NCBI GenBank assembly: GCA_029977705.1
Contig: JAPOKJ010000001.1
Coordinates: forward strand, 1-64,000
Length of the DNA: 64,000 nt
From: Burkholderiales bacterium
GTDB lineage: Bacteria; Pseudomonadota; Gammaproteobacteria; Burkholderiales; Burkholderiaceae_E
Reading direction: 5' to 3'
Part shown: positions 36,186 to 44,820 of the stretch, in pieces
Numbering within the stretch: position 1 is the first letter of the stretch
Layout: every line of letters starts with the position of its first letter
The notes under the pieces: generated by a model
The model's database searches: none
Told to the model about the DNA's origin: nothing
Seen by the model: only the letters and a program-made list of their open reading frames with translations
Program-made: the position numbers and the translations under genes

Positions 36186-38047
36186 GCGCAAGCCCGACCC
36201 CCTCCGGCGCCCCCCGCTACCGTGACCTGGCCCTGGGCGGGGTGCTCGACGTGCAGGTCGAGACCCGTGCCGACGGCAGCATGCTGCTGCGCTCGACAGA
36301 GCCGCTCGAGCCCTTCCCGGCCACGATGAACGAGCGCTTCGCGCACTGGATCGCCCGTCAGCCGGAGGCCGTGCTGGCGGCCCAGCGCGATGCCCATGAC
36401 GTCTGGCAACCCCTCAGTTATGGCCAGATGCACCAGCGCATGCAGGCCATCGGCCAGGCCCTGGTCGAGCGCGGCCTGTCGGCTGATCGTCCGATCGTCA
36501 TCCTCTCGGACAACGACCTGGACCACCTGAGCCTGGGCCTGGCCGCCACCTGGGTGGGTGTGCCCTATGCCTCGGTGTCGCCGGCCTACTCGATCATCTC
36601 CAGTGATTTCGCCAAGCTCAAGCACATCCTGGCCACGTTGACGCCGGGCCTGGTGTTTGCCGCCGGTCCGGCCTATGCCAAGGCGATCGAGGCCAGCGTC
36701 GGCAGCGATGTCGAGGTGGTGCTGGCGCAGGGCAGCCTGCCACACCGTGCCTGCACCCCGTTTGCCAGCCTGCTGGGCACGATGCCCGGCGAGGCGATGC
36801 AGCGGGCCCATGCCGCGGTCACCGCCGACACCATCACCAAGTTCATGTTCACCTCGGGTTCCACCAAGGTGCCCAAGGGCGTGCCGATCACGCATCGCAT
36901 GTGGTGTGCCAACCAGCAGATGATCCTGCAGGTGATGGGCTTCATGCGCAATGAGCCGCCGGTGCTGGTTGACTGGCTGCCCTGGAACCATGTCTTTGGC
37001 GGCAACCACAATATCGGCATCGTGCTCTACAACGGCGGCACGCTGTACATCGATGATGGCAAGCCCACCGCTGCCGGCATTGCGGGCACCCTTCGCAACC
37101 TGCGCGAGATCTCGCCGACGGTGTACTTCAATGTGCCCAAGGGCTTCGAGGAAATCGTCGCGGCGATGGAGCATGACCGGCCCCTGGCCGAGCGCTTCTT
37201 CAAGCGTGTCAAGGCCATGATGTTTGCCGGTGCCGGTCTGGCCCAGCCGGTATGGGACCACCTCAATGCCCTGGCCGAGCGCACCGTGGGCGAGCGCATC
37301 CAGATGCTTACCGGCCTGGGAATGACCGAGACCGCACCGGCCGATACCTTTGCGGTTGGCCCCGATGTGCGCTCGGGCCATATCGGCCTGCCCAATCCCG
37401 GTGTGACCGGCAAGCTGGTGCCCGTCGACGGCAAGCTCGAGGCCCGCTTCAAGGGGCCCAACGTGATGCCCGGTTACTGGCGCGCACCCGAGCAGACCCG
37501 TGAGGCCTTCGACGAGGAAGGCTTCTATCGCACCGGCGATGCGGTCAGGTTCATCGACCCTCAGGTGCCTGCCAAGGGCATGCTCTTTGACGGCCGCATC
37601 GCCGAGGACTTCAAGCTCTCGAGTGGCACCTTCGTCAGTGTCGGTCCTTTGCGGGCCAAGGTCATCGGCCTGGGCGCGCCGCTGATCCAGGATGCAGTGG
37701 TCACCGGACTGAACCGCGACGACATCGGTCTGTTGCTGCTTCCGCGCATCGACGAGTGCCGCAAGCTCACCGGTCAGCCGCCCGAGACCGGCATCGCCCA
37801 GGTCCTGCAGCACCCGGCCCTGCGGGCACGCCTGCAAGCCCTGGTCGACCAGTTGTGGCAAACCGGTACCGGCAGCTCGACCCGGGTGGCGCGTGCCGCG
37901 GTCCTCGAGCAACCTCCCTCGATCGACAAGGGTGAGGTCACCGACAAGGGCTCGATCAACCAGCGCGCGGTGCTGCAGCACCGTGCCGATCTGGTCGAGG
38001 CGCTGTACGCGGCGCAGATGCCCGGCCGCTATCTGCCGGCACGCTGA
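36182..38047 (+). CDS. feruloyl-CoA synthase
   Basis: A 621-aa adenylate-forming acid:CoA ligase. The P-loop-like TSGSTKVPKG is at residues 224-233. WLPWNHVFGGNHN, LTGLGMTETAP and the GFYRTGDAVRF hinge region follow in order. The whole pattern matches bacterial feruloyl-CoA synthases, which activate ferulate and other hydroxycinnamates. The start overlaps the crotonase stop (ATGA). The C-terminal DKGEVTDKGSINQ segment holds the usual late lysine. Confidence 0.92.
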   Translation: MSASPTPSGAPRYRDLALGGVLDVQVETRADGSMLLRSTEPLEPFPATMNERFAHWIARQPEAVLAAQRDAHDVWQPLSYGQMHQRMQAIGQALVERGLSADRPIVILSDNDLDHLSLGLAATWVGVPYASVSPAYSIISSDFAKLKHILATLTPGLVFAAGPAYAKAIEASVGSDVEVVLAQGSLPHRACTPFASLLGTMPGEAMQRAHAAVTADTITKFMFTSGSTKVPKGVPITHRMWCANQQMILQVMGFMRNEPPVLVDWLPWNHVFGGNHNIGIVLYNGGTLYIDDGKPTAAGIAGTLRNLREISPTVYFNVPKGFEEIVAAMEHDRPLAERFFKRVKAMMFAGAGLAQPVWDHLNALAERTVGERIQMLTGLGMTETAPADTFAVGPDVRSGHIGLPNPGVTGKLVPVDGKLEARFKGPNVMPGYWRAPEQTREAFDEEGFYRTGDAVRFIDPQVPAKGMLFDGRIAEDFKLSSGTFVSVGPLRAKVIGLGAPLIQDAVVTGLNRDDIGLLLLPRIDECRKLTGQPPETGIAQVLQHPALRARLQALVDQLWQTGTGSSTRVARAAVLEQPPSIDKGEVTDKGSINQRAVLQHRADLVEALYAAQMPGRYLPAR

Positions 38048-38065
38048 GGCGCGGGGCGCGGGTCC

Positions 38066-38587
38066 ATGCGGGTGCGCAGCTTTGCACCGGTGGCCGCCCC
38101 CGACGCGCGCCTGCTGATCCTGGGCAGCATGCCCGGGGTGGCCTCACTGAGTGCCGGCCGCTACTACGCCCATCCGCGCAATGCCTTCTGGCCGATCCTG
38201 GGGCAGGTGCTCGGCCTTGCGCCGGAGGCGTCCTATGAGCAGCGCCTGCAAGCCCTGCGGGCGGCCGGCATCGCCCTGTGGGATGTGCTGCAAAGCTGCG
38301 AGCGTCCGGGCAGCCTGGATGGCGCGATCGCGCGCGACAGCATCGAGCCGCAGGACATATCAGGCTTTCTCGGGGCGCATCCGCGGGTGCGCAGCATCCT
38401 GTTCAACGGGGCAGCCGCCGAGCAGCTCTTCCGGCGCCATGTGCTGCCCGGACTGATCGCGGCCCAGGACTTGCGCCTGGTGCGGCTGCCTTCGACCAGC
38501 CCCGCCCATGCCGGCATGGGCGGTCACGAAAAACTGGAGCGCTGGCGCCAGGCACTGCTGGTGGCGATGGAGGAAGGCGCCGGCTGA
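38066..38587 (+). CDS. DNA-deoxyinosine glycosylase (family 6 UDG superfamily)
   Basis: A 173-aa base-excision enzyme of the hypoxanthine-DNA glycosylase group within the uracil-DNA glycosylase superfamily. LLILGSMPGVASL is the active-site strand. RYYAHPRNAFWPILG follows in the form specific to this group. LPSTSPAHAGM is the late loop inserted into DNA. It starts 18 bases after feruloyl-CoA synthase but is probably functionally unrelated. The fold suggests removal of hypoxanthine from deaminated adenine. Confidence 0.88.
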   Translation: MRVRSFAPVAAPDARLLILGSMPGVASLSAGRYYAHPRNAFWPILGQVLGLAPEASYEQRLQALRAAGIALWDVLQSCERPGSLDGAIARDSIEPQDISGFLGAHPRVRSILFNGAAAEQLFRRHVLPGLIAAQDLRLVRLPSTSPAHAGMGGHEKLERWRQALLVAMEEGAG

Positions 38588-38680
38588 GCACCGGTGCCGG
38601 ACGAGGGCCCTGCGGCGATCGCCCCGCCGACAGCGGGCAGGCAGGACGCGCAGGCGCCCCGCGTGCTGCCAATCAGGCCA

Positions 38681-39640
38681 TCAGGCCATCAGGCGGGCCT
38701 TGGCGGCCTTGTACTGGGCAATCAGTTGGGCGACATACTCGCCCGCCGGCTGCACCTTGTCGATCGCACCAATGCCCTGACCGCAGCCCCAGATGTCCTT
38801 CCAGGCCTTCTTGGCGGCATTTTCGCCGGTGGCAAAGTTCATCTTGCTGGGGTCACTGACCGGCAGGTTGTCCGGGTCGAGACCGGCAGCGGCGATCGAA
38901 GGCTTCAGGTAGTTGCCGTGCACGCCGGTGAACAGGTTGCTGTAGACGATGTCCTCGGCGGAGTGGTCGACCAGGCACTGCTTGTGCGGGTCGGTGGCAT
39001 TGGCTTCCTTGGTGGCGATGAAGGCCGAGCCGATATAGCCGAAGTCGGCGCCCATGGCCTGGGCCGCCAGCACGGCATCGCCGGTGGCAATCGAGCCTGA
39101 CAGGGCGATCGGACCCTTGAACCAGGCCCGCGTCTCCTGCACCAGGGCGAAGGGCGACTGGGTGCCGGCATGGCCACCCGCGCCCGAGGCCACCAGGATC
39201 AGGCCATCGGCCCCCTTCTCGATCGCCTTGTGGGCGAATTTCTGGTTGATCACGTCATGGAAGACCAGGCCGCCGTAGCTGTGCACGGCATCGAAAACCT
39301 CTTTCTGGGCGCCCAGAGAGGTGATGACCACTGGCACCTGGTGACGGGTGCACACTTCCAGGTCGTGCTGCAGCCGATTGTTCGACTTGTGCACGATCTG
39401 GTTCACCGCGAAGGGGGCCGAGGGGGTGTCCGGATGGGCCTTGTCCCATTCTGCCAGCTCGGTCTTGATGCGGATGATCCACTGCTCGAGCATCTCGGCC
39501 GGCCGGGCGTTCAGGGCCGGGAAGGAACCGACGATGCCGGCCTTGCACTGGGCAATGACCAGGTCCGGGTTGGAAATGATGAACAGCGGCGAGCCGATGA
39601 CCGGGATGGCCAGGCGTTTCTTGAGTTCTTGGGGGGTCAT
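38681..39640 (-). CDS. nitronate monooxygenase (2-nitropropane dioxygenase-like)
   Basis: A 319-aa FMN-dependent TIM-barrel enzyme oxidising nitronates such as propionate-3-nitronate. PVIGSPLFIISNPDLV opens the barrel, LVASGAGGHAGTQSPFAL binds FMN phosphate, and GSIATGDAVLAAQAMGAD is the second signature. An earlier start at 39802 is open, but ATG 39640 (MTPQELKKRL) matches family starts. It is divergent from the response-regulator gene across 253 bases. Confidence 0.9.
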   Translation of the reverse strand: MTPQELKKRLAIPVIGSPLFIISNPDLVIAQCKAGIVGSFPALNARPAEMLEQWIIRIKTELAEWDKAHPDTPSAPFAVNQIVHKSNNRLQHDLEVCTRHQVPVVITSLGAQKEVFDAVHSYGGLVFHDVINQKFAHKAIEKGADGLILVASGAGGHAGTQSPFALVQETRAWFKGPIALSGSIATGDAVLAAQAMGADFGYIGSAFIATKEANATDPHKQCLVDHSAEDIVYSNLFTGVHGNYLKPSIAAAGLDPDNLPVSDPSKMNFATGENAAKKAWKDIWGCGQGIGAIDKVQPAGEYVAQLIAQYKAAKARLMA

Positions 39641-39677
39641 GGTAATGGGCGAATAGGGGGAAGGGGCTACGCTATCA

Positions 39678-39692
39678 CAGGGCATCGCCCTG
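39678..39692. repeat. perfect 6-bp inverted repeat in divergent promoter region
   Basis: CAGGGC and GCCCTG flank ATC. It lies about 40 bases upstream of the nitronate monooxygenase start, a suitable place for an operator. Confidence 0.3.
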
Positions 39693-39720
39693 ATCTCGAT
39701 CGGGTCATTCGGCCTGGAAC

Positions 39721-39736
39721 GTCGGTAATTGCCGAC
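39721..39736. promoter_or_regulatory. 16-bp operator-like palindrome
   Basis: GTCGGTAATTGCCGAC is symmetrical over its full length apart from one T-G pair. It lies about 80 bases from the nitronate monooxygenase start and 157 from the response-regulator start. No specific regulator can be named. Confidence 0.4.
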
Positions 39737-39893
39737 AGTGGCGTGTCCGGTGGGTGAAGATTGATGCCACCACCCCCGCCGGGTTGCCCGGGCCTGCAAC
39801 AATGTGCCACGATATCCCCTGTTCGGTGGGTGACAAAGCCCTCCGACTGTGTGAGTCTTGCGTTGTGTAAAAACTGGTTCAGGGAGGCGGGCG

Positions 39894-40496
39894 ATGCCAA
39901 AAGTGCTCGTGGTGGATGATCACCCCATGATTGTCCATGCGGTCGAGGCCTTGGTACATGAGGTGGCCCCCAGGGTGGCGGTGATGCAATCCAAGACCCT
40001 GGCGCAGACGCTCGCCCTGTGTCGGGACAGCCAGGACATCGCCCTGATCCTGCTCGACCTGAATCTGCCGGACAGCCGGCATACCGAGGGGCTGACCGTC
40101 CTTCACGAAGAATTTCCCCGCATCCCGATCGTGGTGTTCACCGGCCAGGAGCACTCATCGGTACGCACAGCCTGCCTGCGCGCCGGGGCCTCGGCCTATG
40201 TGATGAAGAGCGGCGATCGCGGGGCCCTGTCCGACGCGCTCGAGCGCTTCCTGGGCGAGTTCACCGCCTCGGGCGAGCCGCAAGGAGCGCGCCGCGAAAC
40301 CCTGCTGTCCAGCCGCCAGCTCGACGTGCTGCGCCTGTTGGTGACCGGCAGTACGACCCGCGAGATCGCGCAGGCCCTCAACATCGGCGAAGCCACGGTC
40401 AAGACCCATATCAAGACCATCTACAGCCGCGCCGACTGCCGCAACCGGGTGGAGCTGTCGCACTGGTATTCGCAGACGATGCTGCATCTGGCCTGA
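39894..40496 (+). CDS. LuxR-type (NarL/FixJ) response regulator
   Basis: A 200-aa two-component regulator. The receiver has the acidic pair D8-D9, phospho-acceptor D55 (LILLDLNLP) and Lys in YVMKSGD. A LuxR helix-turn-helix (LSSRQLDVLRLLVTGSTTREIAQ) occupies about residues 140-200. AGGGAGG at 39881-39887 gives a strong ribosome site for ATG 39894. The hybrid kinase gene follows after 16 bases. Confidence 0.93.
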   Translation: MPKVLVVDDHPMIVHAVEALVHEVAPRVAVMQSKTLAQTLALCRDSQDIALILLDLNLPDSRHTEGLTVLHEEFPRIPIVVFTGQEHSSVRTACLRAGASAYVMKSGDRGALSDALERFLGEFTASGEPQGARRETLLSSRQLDVLRLLVTGSTTREIAQALNIGEATVKTHIKTIYSRADCRNRVELSHWYSQTMLHLA

Positions 40497-40512
40497 CGCG
40501 TTCCTTTCTTCC

Positions 40513-42375
40513 GTGACGCCGCCTCGCTCGGGCCTGCTGCGCAGGACGTTGCTCCCGGGCTCGCTGCCCATGAGCCGCGAGCTGCTGTTCGGCCTGGTCA
40601 CCTCGATCCGTTACTCGCTGCTGGTGGCCTGGCTGGTGCTGGTCGCGCTCGCGGTGATCGTGCACGGCACTGCCCGCGAAATCTGGATCTACCCGCTGGG
40701 CTGCGGCTTTCTGGCCCTGGGCTACTGGAACCTCTGGAGCATCGAGCGGCTGGTGTCGGGCCCGGCAGGCCTGGATGAACTGTGGGCGGGCTTCCTGCGC
40801 AACCTGCGCGTCCAGGCGACCTGCGCCGTCCTGCTGGCGGCCATCGTCTGGTTCGTCGGCCCGGGGCTGAGCGCTTATGGCGAGTTGATGCTCACGCTGT
40901 TGCTGGCCGGTTATTGCCTGCTGTTCGCCTTCATCCACAGCACCTTTCCCTGGTCGGTCATGGTGACCGCCCTGCTCACAGGTGTGTCGCTGACCGCCTA
41001 CTGGGCACACACCCGCCACGATTTCAAGTGGCCGGTGGCGATGCTGACCCTGGTCTTTTTTGCGCTGATGATGCGCGCCGTGTTCAATTTCGGCTCGGTG
41101 ATGCGGCGCTCCCTGCGCCTGCAGATCGAGCGCGACGAGGCCCGCCAGCGTGCCGAGAATGCCGCCCGTGGTCTGGAAGATGCCCTGGCCCAGTTGCGTC
41201 GTGCAGATACCGAGAAGCTGCGCCTGTTTGCTGCCGCCAACCACGACCTGCGCCAGCCGATTTCGGCCATCTCGCTGTTTGTCGGTGTGCTCGAGCGCAA
41301 GCTGCGCCGCAAGCTCGGCGACGATGAGGAGATCGACGACCTGCTCGACAAGCTCGATCGCAACATCCAGGCGCTGGATGTGATCGTCAATTCGCTGTCC
41401 GAGCTGACCTCGCTCGAGCGCGGCGGCCTGAAGGTTCAGCCGCGCTCCTTCGAGCTCGACGCGGTGGTCCGCGATGTGGTCCGGGAATTTTCCGCCCAGA
41501 GCGACCGCTCCCGCACACCGATCGAGGTACGCCTGCCGGCGCTGGCGATGTTCAGCGATCCGGCCATGCTGACCCGCATCATCCGCAACGTGCTCGACAA
41601 CGCCCTCAAGTATGCGGCCGGGCGCCAGGTGGAGGTGTCCCTGTCAGGCGATCTGCCGCGCTGGCTGGCCAGCCGGGAAGGGCCGATGCAGATGTCGATC
41701 CGGGACCACGGACCGGGAATTCCCGAGGCCATGCGTGCCCATGTCTTTGACGAGTACATCCAGGTGAACAATCCGGCGCGCGACCGCAAGAAGGGCTATG
41801 GCCTGGGCCTGTCGATCGCCCGCCGCATGGCCGACGCGCTCGGCTCGAACATCGAGTTGCGCTCGCCGGAGGGCGGGGGACTCGAATTCCTGCTCGACCT
41901 GGCGCCCATGATCAGCACCCGCGCCCGTCTGCCCAGTGCAGATGCTGCGTCTGAGGCCAGCCCCCGGATACGCTACAGCACGCTTGACCAGGATCAGCCG
42001 GACCCGGCCCTGACGAGCCCGCAGTCGATTGTGCTGGTCGATGATGATGACGATGTGCGCGCTGGCCTGCAGGCCTTGTTCGAGACCTGGGGCCATCGCG
42101 TGCGCGGCTTTTCGACCATCCGCGACACCTTGAATCATCTGGCCTCCTTGCCGGGCTCTGCCAAGCCCCGGCACATCCTGGTCGACAACTGGTTGCCCGA
42201 TGGCCGAGGCATCGAGCGTGTCGCGGATTTCAGGGCCCTGAGCCCTGACAGCCGTTTGACCCTGCTGACCGGCGATTCGGATCCCCGCACAGTGGCCCAT
42301 GCTGCCCAGGTGGGCATGGGCGTGCTGATCAAGCCGGTCACGGCCAACACGCTGGCCCAGTTGCTCAGGTCCTGA
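40513..42375 (+). CDS. membrane-bound hybrid histidine kinase with C-terminal receiver
   Basis: A 620-aa sensor kinase with about six membrane segments between residues 33 and 193 and no sizeable periplasmic domain, so it probably senses within or near the membrane. A short coiled coil leads to HisKA with H244 (AANHDLRQP). The ATPase domain shows RNVLDNALKYA (N-box), DHGPGIP and GYGLGLS. A receiver domain from about residue 505 has D558 (LVDNWLPDG) as acceptor. The start used is GTG 40513; ATG 40570 is equally possible, as neither has a clear ribosome site. It probably signals to the upstream LuxR-type regulator. Confidence 0.9.
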   Translation: MTPPRSGLLRRTLLPGSLPMSRELLFGLVTSIRYSLLVAWLVLVALAVIVHGTAREIWIYPLGCGFLALGYWNLWSIERLVSGPAGLDELWAGFLRNLRVQATCAVLLAAIVWFVGPGLSAYGELMLTLLLAGYCLLFAFIHSTFPWSVMVTALLTGVSLTAYWAHTRHDFKWPVAMLTLVFFALMMRAVFNFGSVMRRSLRLQIERDEARQRAENAARGLEDALAQLRRADTEKLRLFAAANHDLRQPISAISLFVGVLERKLRRKLGDDEEIDDLLDKLDRNIQALDVIVNSLSELTSLERGGLKVQPRSFELDAVVRDVVREFSAQSDRSRTPIEVRLPALAMFSDPAMLTRIIRNVLDNALKYAAGRQVEVSLSGDLPRWLASREGPMQMSIRDHGPGIPEAMRAHVFDEYIQVNNPARDRKKGYGLGLSIARRMADALGSNIELRSPEGGGLEFLLDLAPMISTRARLPSADAASEASPRIRYSTLDQDQPDPALTSPQSIVLVDDDDDVRAGLQALFETWGHRVRGFSTIRDTLNHLASLPGSAKPRHILVDNWLPDGRGIERVADFRALSPDSRLTLLTGDSDPRTVAHAAQVGMGVLIKPVTANTLAQLLRS

Positions 42376-42405
42376 GACGCCTGCTGCGATGCGACCTGAA
42401 GCCGA

Positions 42406-43998
42406 TCAGGCAGGGTCCCGGGCCTGCAACCCGGGCCGACCCGATTCGATGATAAAGCGGGCCAGGCTGCGAACCGGTGCATCGCGTCGCCGCACATCCT
42501 CGATGGCCCGAAAGCGCAGCTGTGCCACTTCGGTGCCCAGCGACAGCAGGTTGTAGCCGCGCCGGTCGGCATTGCCGTACAGCACGTCGCGATTCTCGCG
42601 CATGGCCTTCTCGGCCGCCTTCTGGGTGATGCCCGCGCTGCTCGTGATGGAGGTGCCGCAGGCCTCGCTGGCAATGATGGGCGAGTCCGGTCGCAGCGGG
42701 TCCAGGCGCAGGTTGCACAACCATTCGCTGTGTACATCGCCGCCCAGAACGATCGGGTTGCGCACCCCTGGCTGGGCCAGGGCCTGCAGCAGGCGCTGCT
42801 TGGCGGGCAGGTAGCCGTCCCACCCGTCCATCCAGACGCGCTCCTGAGGATCCTGCTCCTGCGTCACGGACAGGCTGGTCACCAGCGTCTGTTGGGCAAT
42901 GATGTTCCATCGCGCGCGGCTGGCGCGAAGGCTCTCGCGCAGCCAGCGCTCCTGCTCGTGGCCGAGCAGGCTGCGGGCCGGATCGTGGCGCGCCTCGCAT
43001 CCGGAGGCGGCGAAGGCGCCGCCCTTGCCCGGCGGCACGCAGGCCTGCACATCACGGTACTGGCGGGTATCGAGCAGGTGGATGCGGATCTGGCTGCCCC
43101 AGTCCAGGTGGCGGTAGATGCGGGTATCGAGCATGCCTTGCGCGCCGATGCGCGCCTCGAAGTCGACCGGCATGTGTTCGAGGAAGGCCTGGTAGGCCAT
43201 CAGGCGACGTGCGGCGAACTGCGGGTCCCGGTCGCGGGCAAGGATGCCGGCATAGTCGTTCTCGACCTCGTGGTCGTCCCAGATGTTCAGCCACGGCGCG
43301 ACCGCATGGGCCGCCTGCAGGTCCGGGTCGCCCTTGTAGAGCGCGTAGCGGGCCCGGTACTGGCCCAGGGTTCGTACCAGAGGGCTGTCGTGGCGACGCA
43401 CGCGCTGACTGGGGCCGGCGTAGGGTCCGTACTCGTAGAGGTAATCGCCCAGGAACAGCACCAGGTCAGGGTTTTGCGCCACCAGGTCCTGGTAGGCGCC
43501 GAAGTGGCCCATCTCCCAGTGCTGGCAGGACGCGAAGGCGATGTTCAGCGTCTCGATCGCCTGTTCCGGCGGCGGTGCCGTCCGGGCTCGACCGGTGACA
43601 CTGGTGTAGGCGCCGCAATGGAAGCGGTAAAAGTACGGGCGGTTCGGCTGCAGCCCCTGCACCTTGACATGCACGCAGTGCGCGCGCACCGCCAGTGCTC
43701 GGGCCTGGCCGTGCTGCAGGATGCGCTGGAACGAGGGGTCGTCGGCCAGTTCCCAGCGCACCATCACATCCTGATCGGGGGGCGCCGTGGCGCTGAACTC
43801 CTCGGGCAGGATACGGGTCCACAGGATCAGCGAGCGGGCCTGCGGCTCGCCGCTGGCAATGCCCAGCCGAAAGGGCGAGGTGCGCGGTTCGTGAAGCTGG
43901 GCGGCGTGGCGATACAGGCCTGCGCCCGGGGCGGCGCAACCCTCCAGTGCGAGCAGGGCGAGCAGGGACTGGGACCAGCGGCGTCGATTCATGGACAT
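42406..43998 (-). CDS. phoD: PhoD-family alkaline phosphatase/phosphodiesterase
   Basis: A 530-aa exported phosphatase. The start MSMNRRRW leads into a hydrophobic segment ending in LEGC, an approximate lipobox at C21, so it may be a lipoprotein; the paired Arg might also allow Tat export. The metal and active-site blocks are FASCQHWEMG, LVLFLGDYLYEYG and WDDHEVENDYAG, typical of PhoD. The N-terminal PhoD_N domain begins FRLGIASGEP. It would release phosphate from organic esters. It is divergent from the sigma-factor gene. Confidence 0.9.
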   Translation of the reverse strand: MSMNRRRWSQSLLALLALEGCAAPGAGLYRHAAQLHEPRTSPFRLGIASGEPQARSLILWTRILPEEFSATAPPDQDVMVRWELADDPSFQRILQHGQARALAVRAHCVHVKVQGLQPNRPYFYRFHCGAYTSVTGRARTAPPPEQAIETLNIAFASCQHWEMGHFGAYQDLVAQNPDLVLFLGDYLYEYGPYAGPSQRVRRHDSPLVRTLGQYRARYALYKGDPDLQAAHAVAPWLNIWDDHEVENDYAGILARDRDPQFAARRLMAYQAFLEHMPVDFEARIGAQGMLDTRIYRHLDWGSQIRIHLLDTRQYRDVQACVPPGKGGAFAASGCEARHDPARSLLGHEQERWLRESLRASRARWNIIAQQTLVTSLSVTQEQDPQERVWMDGWDGYLPAKQRLLQALAQPGVRNPIVLGGDVHSEWLCNLRLDPLRPDSPIIASEACGTSITSSAGITQKAAEKAMRENRDVLYGNADRRGYNLLSLGTEVAQLRFRAIEDVRRRDAPVRSLARFIIESGRPGLQARDPA

Positions 43999-44217
43999 GT
44001 TCGGCAGGACGGGCAGGGGCCGGTGCCCGGGACCGGGCAAGCGGAACCATCCTACCCCCGGGCGATGACTGCTGCGTGAAATATTCCGCTGCCGTGCCGT
44101 AGCCTGTGCCGGCGCGGTATCCTCGTGGCCAGGCCCGAGGCGTTCTGTTTCGGGCCCGCCCGGTCCGCAAGCATTGACCCCTGCCGCACGCTTCGTCCCT
44201 GATCCAACCGTCCGTCA
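43999..44217. other. 219-base divergent region between phoD and the sigma factor gene
   Basis: Non-coding. GGAACC at 44043-44048 on the plus strand resembles an ECF-type -35, but no convincing partner -10 is seen at 16-17 bases. No Pho box pattern is evident by eye. Confidence 0.3.
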
Positions 44218-44820
44218 TTGAGCCCCGGTACAGCGTCCCAGAGCACCCCGACGCCGGTCGACGAAGCCTTGCTGAGTCGCTACCGCAAGGGAGACCTGCA
44301 GGCCTTCAACCAGTTGTACCAGCGTCATGAGGGCCCCCTGTACCGGTACATCCTGCGCATGGTGCAGGCCCATCAGGTGGCTGCCGACCTGTTTCAGGAG
44401 GTATGGTTGCAGCTGGTCCGGCCCGATCGTCCGCAGTCCGATCCCGAGCGCTTTGCCCCCTGGCTTTACACAGTGGCGCGACACCGCGTGCTGGACCACC
44501 TGAAGCTGCTCAAGAACCAGGTTTGGGAAATGCCCGAGGAGATCGGCGAGCCAGACGAGGCGGCGTCCGTGCGGGCGTCGAGCCCGGCGCCGCAGGCGGA
44601 TCTCGCTGATCTGGTGCACCGGCGGCGCATGGCCCAGGCCATGCTCGAGGCGGTGCAGGGCTTGCCGGTGTTGCAGCGCGAGGCCTTTGTGCTGCAGGCC
44701 GAGACCGGCCTGCGCATCGAGGAGATCGCGCAGATGACCGACAGCCCGGTCGAGACGGTGCGCAGTCGATTGCGCTATGCGCGCAACAGCCTGCGCAGGC
44801 AACTGGAGGCCTGGCGATGA
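44218..44820 (+). CDS. ECF-type RNA polymerase sigma factor
   Basis: A 200-aa sigma-70 family factor with region 2 (LYRYILRMVQ, then DLFQEVWLQ) and region 4 (LPVLQREAFVLQAETGLRIEEIA). It has a Pro/Ala-rich linker between and no region 3. The only open start is TTG 44218, with no ribosome site, so the true start is uncertain. The stop overlaps the start of the next gene (ATGA), the usual layout for a sigma factor and its membrane anti-sigma partner. Confidence 0.88.
   Translation: MSPGTASQSTPTPVDEALLSRYRKGDLQAFNQLYQRHEGPLYRYILRMVQAHQVAADLFQEVWLQLVRPDRPQSDPERFAPWLYTVARHRVLDHLKLLKNQVWEMPEEIGEPDEAASVRASSPAPQADLADLVHRRRMAQAMLEAVQGLPVLQREAFVLQAETGLRIEEIAQMTDSPVETVRSRLRYARNSLRRQLEAWR

Noticed and set aside
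44043-44070. A full ECF sigma promoter upstream of the sigma gene.
   Set aside because: Only the GGAACC part is convincing; no matching -10 was found at 16-17 bases.
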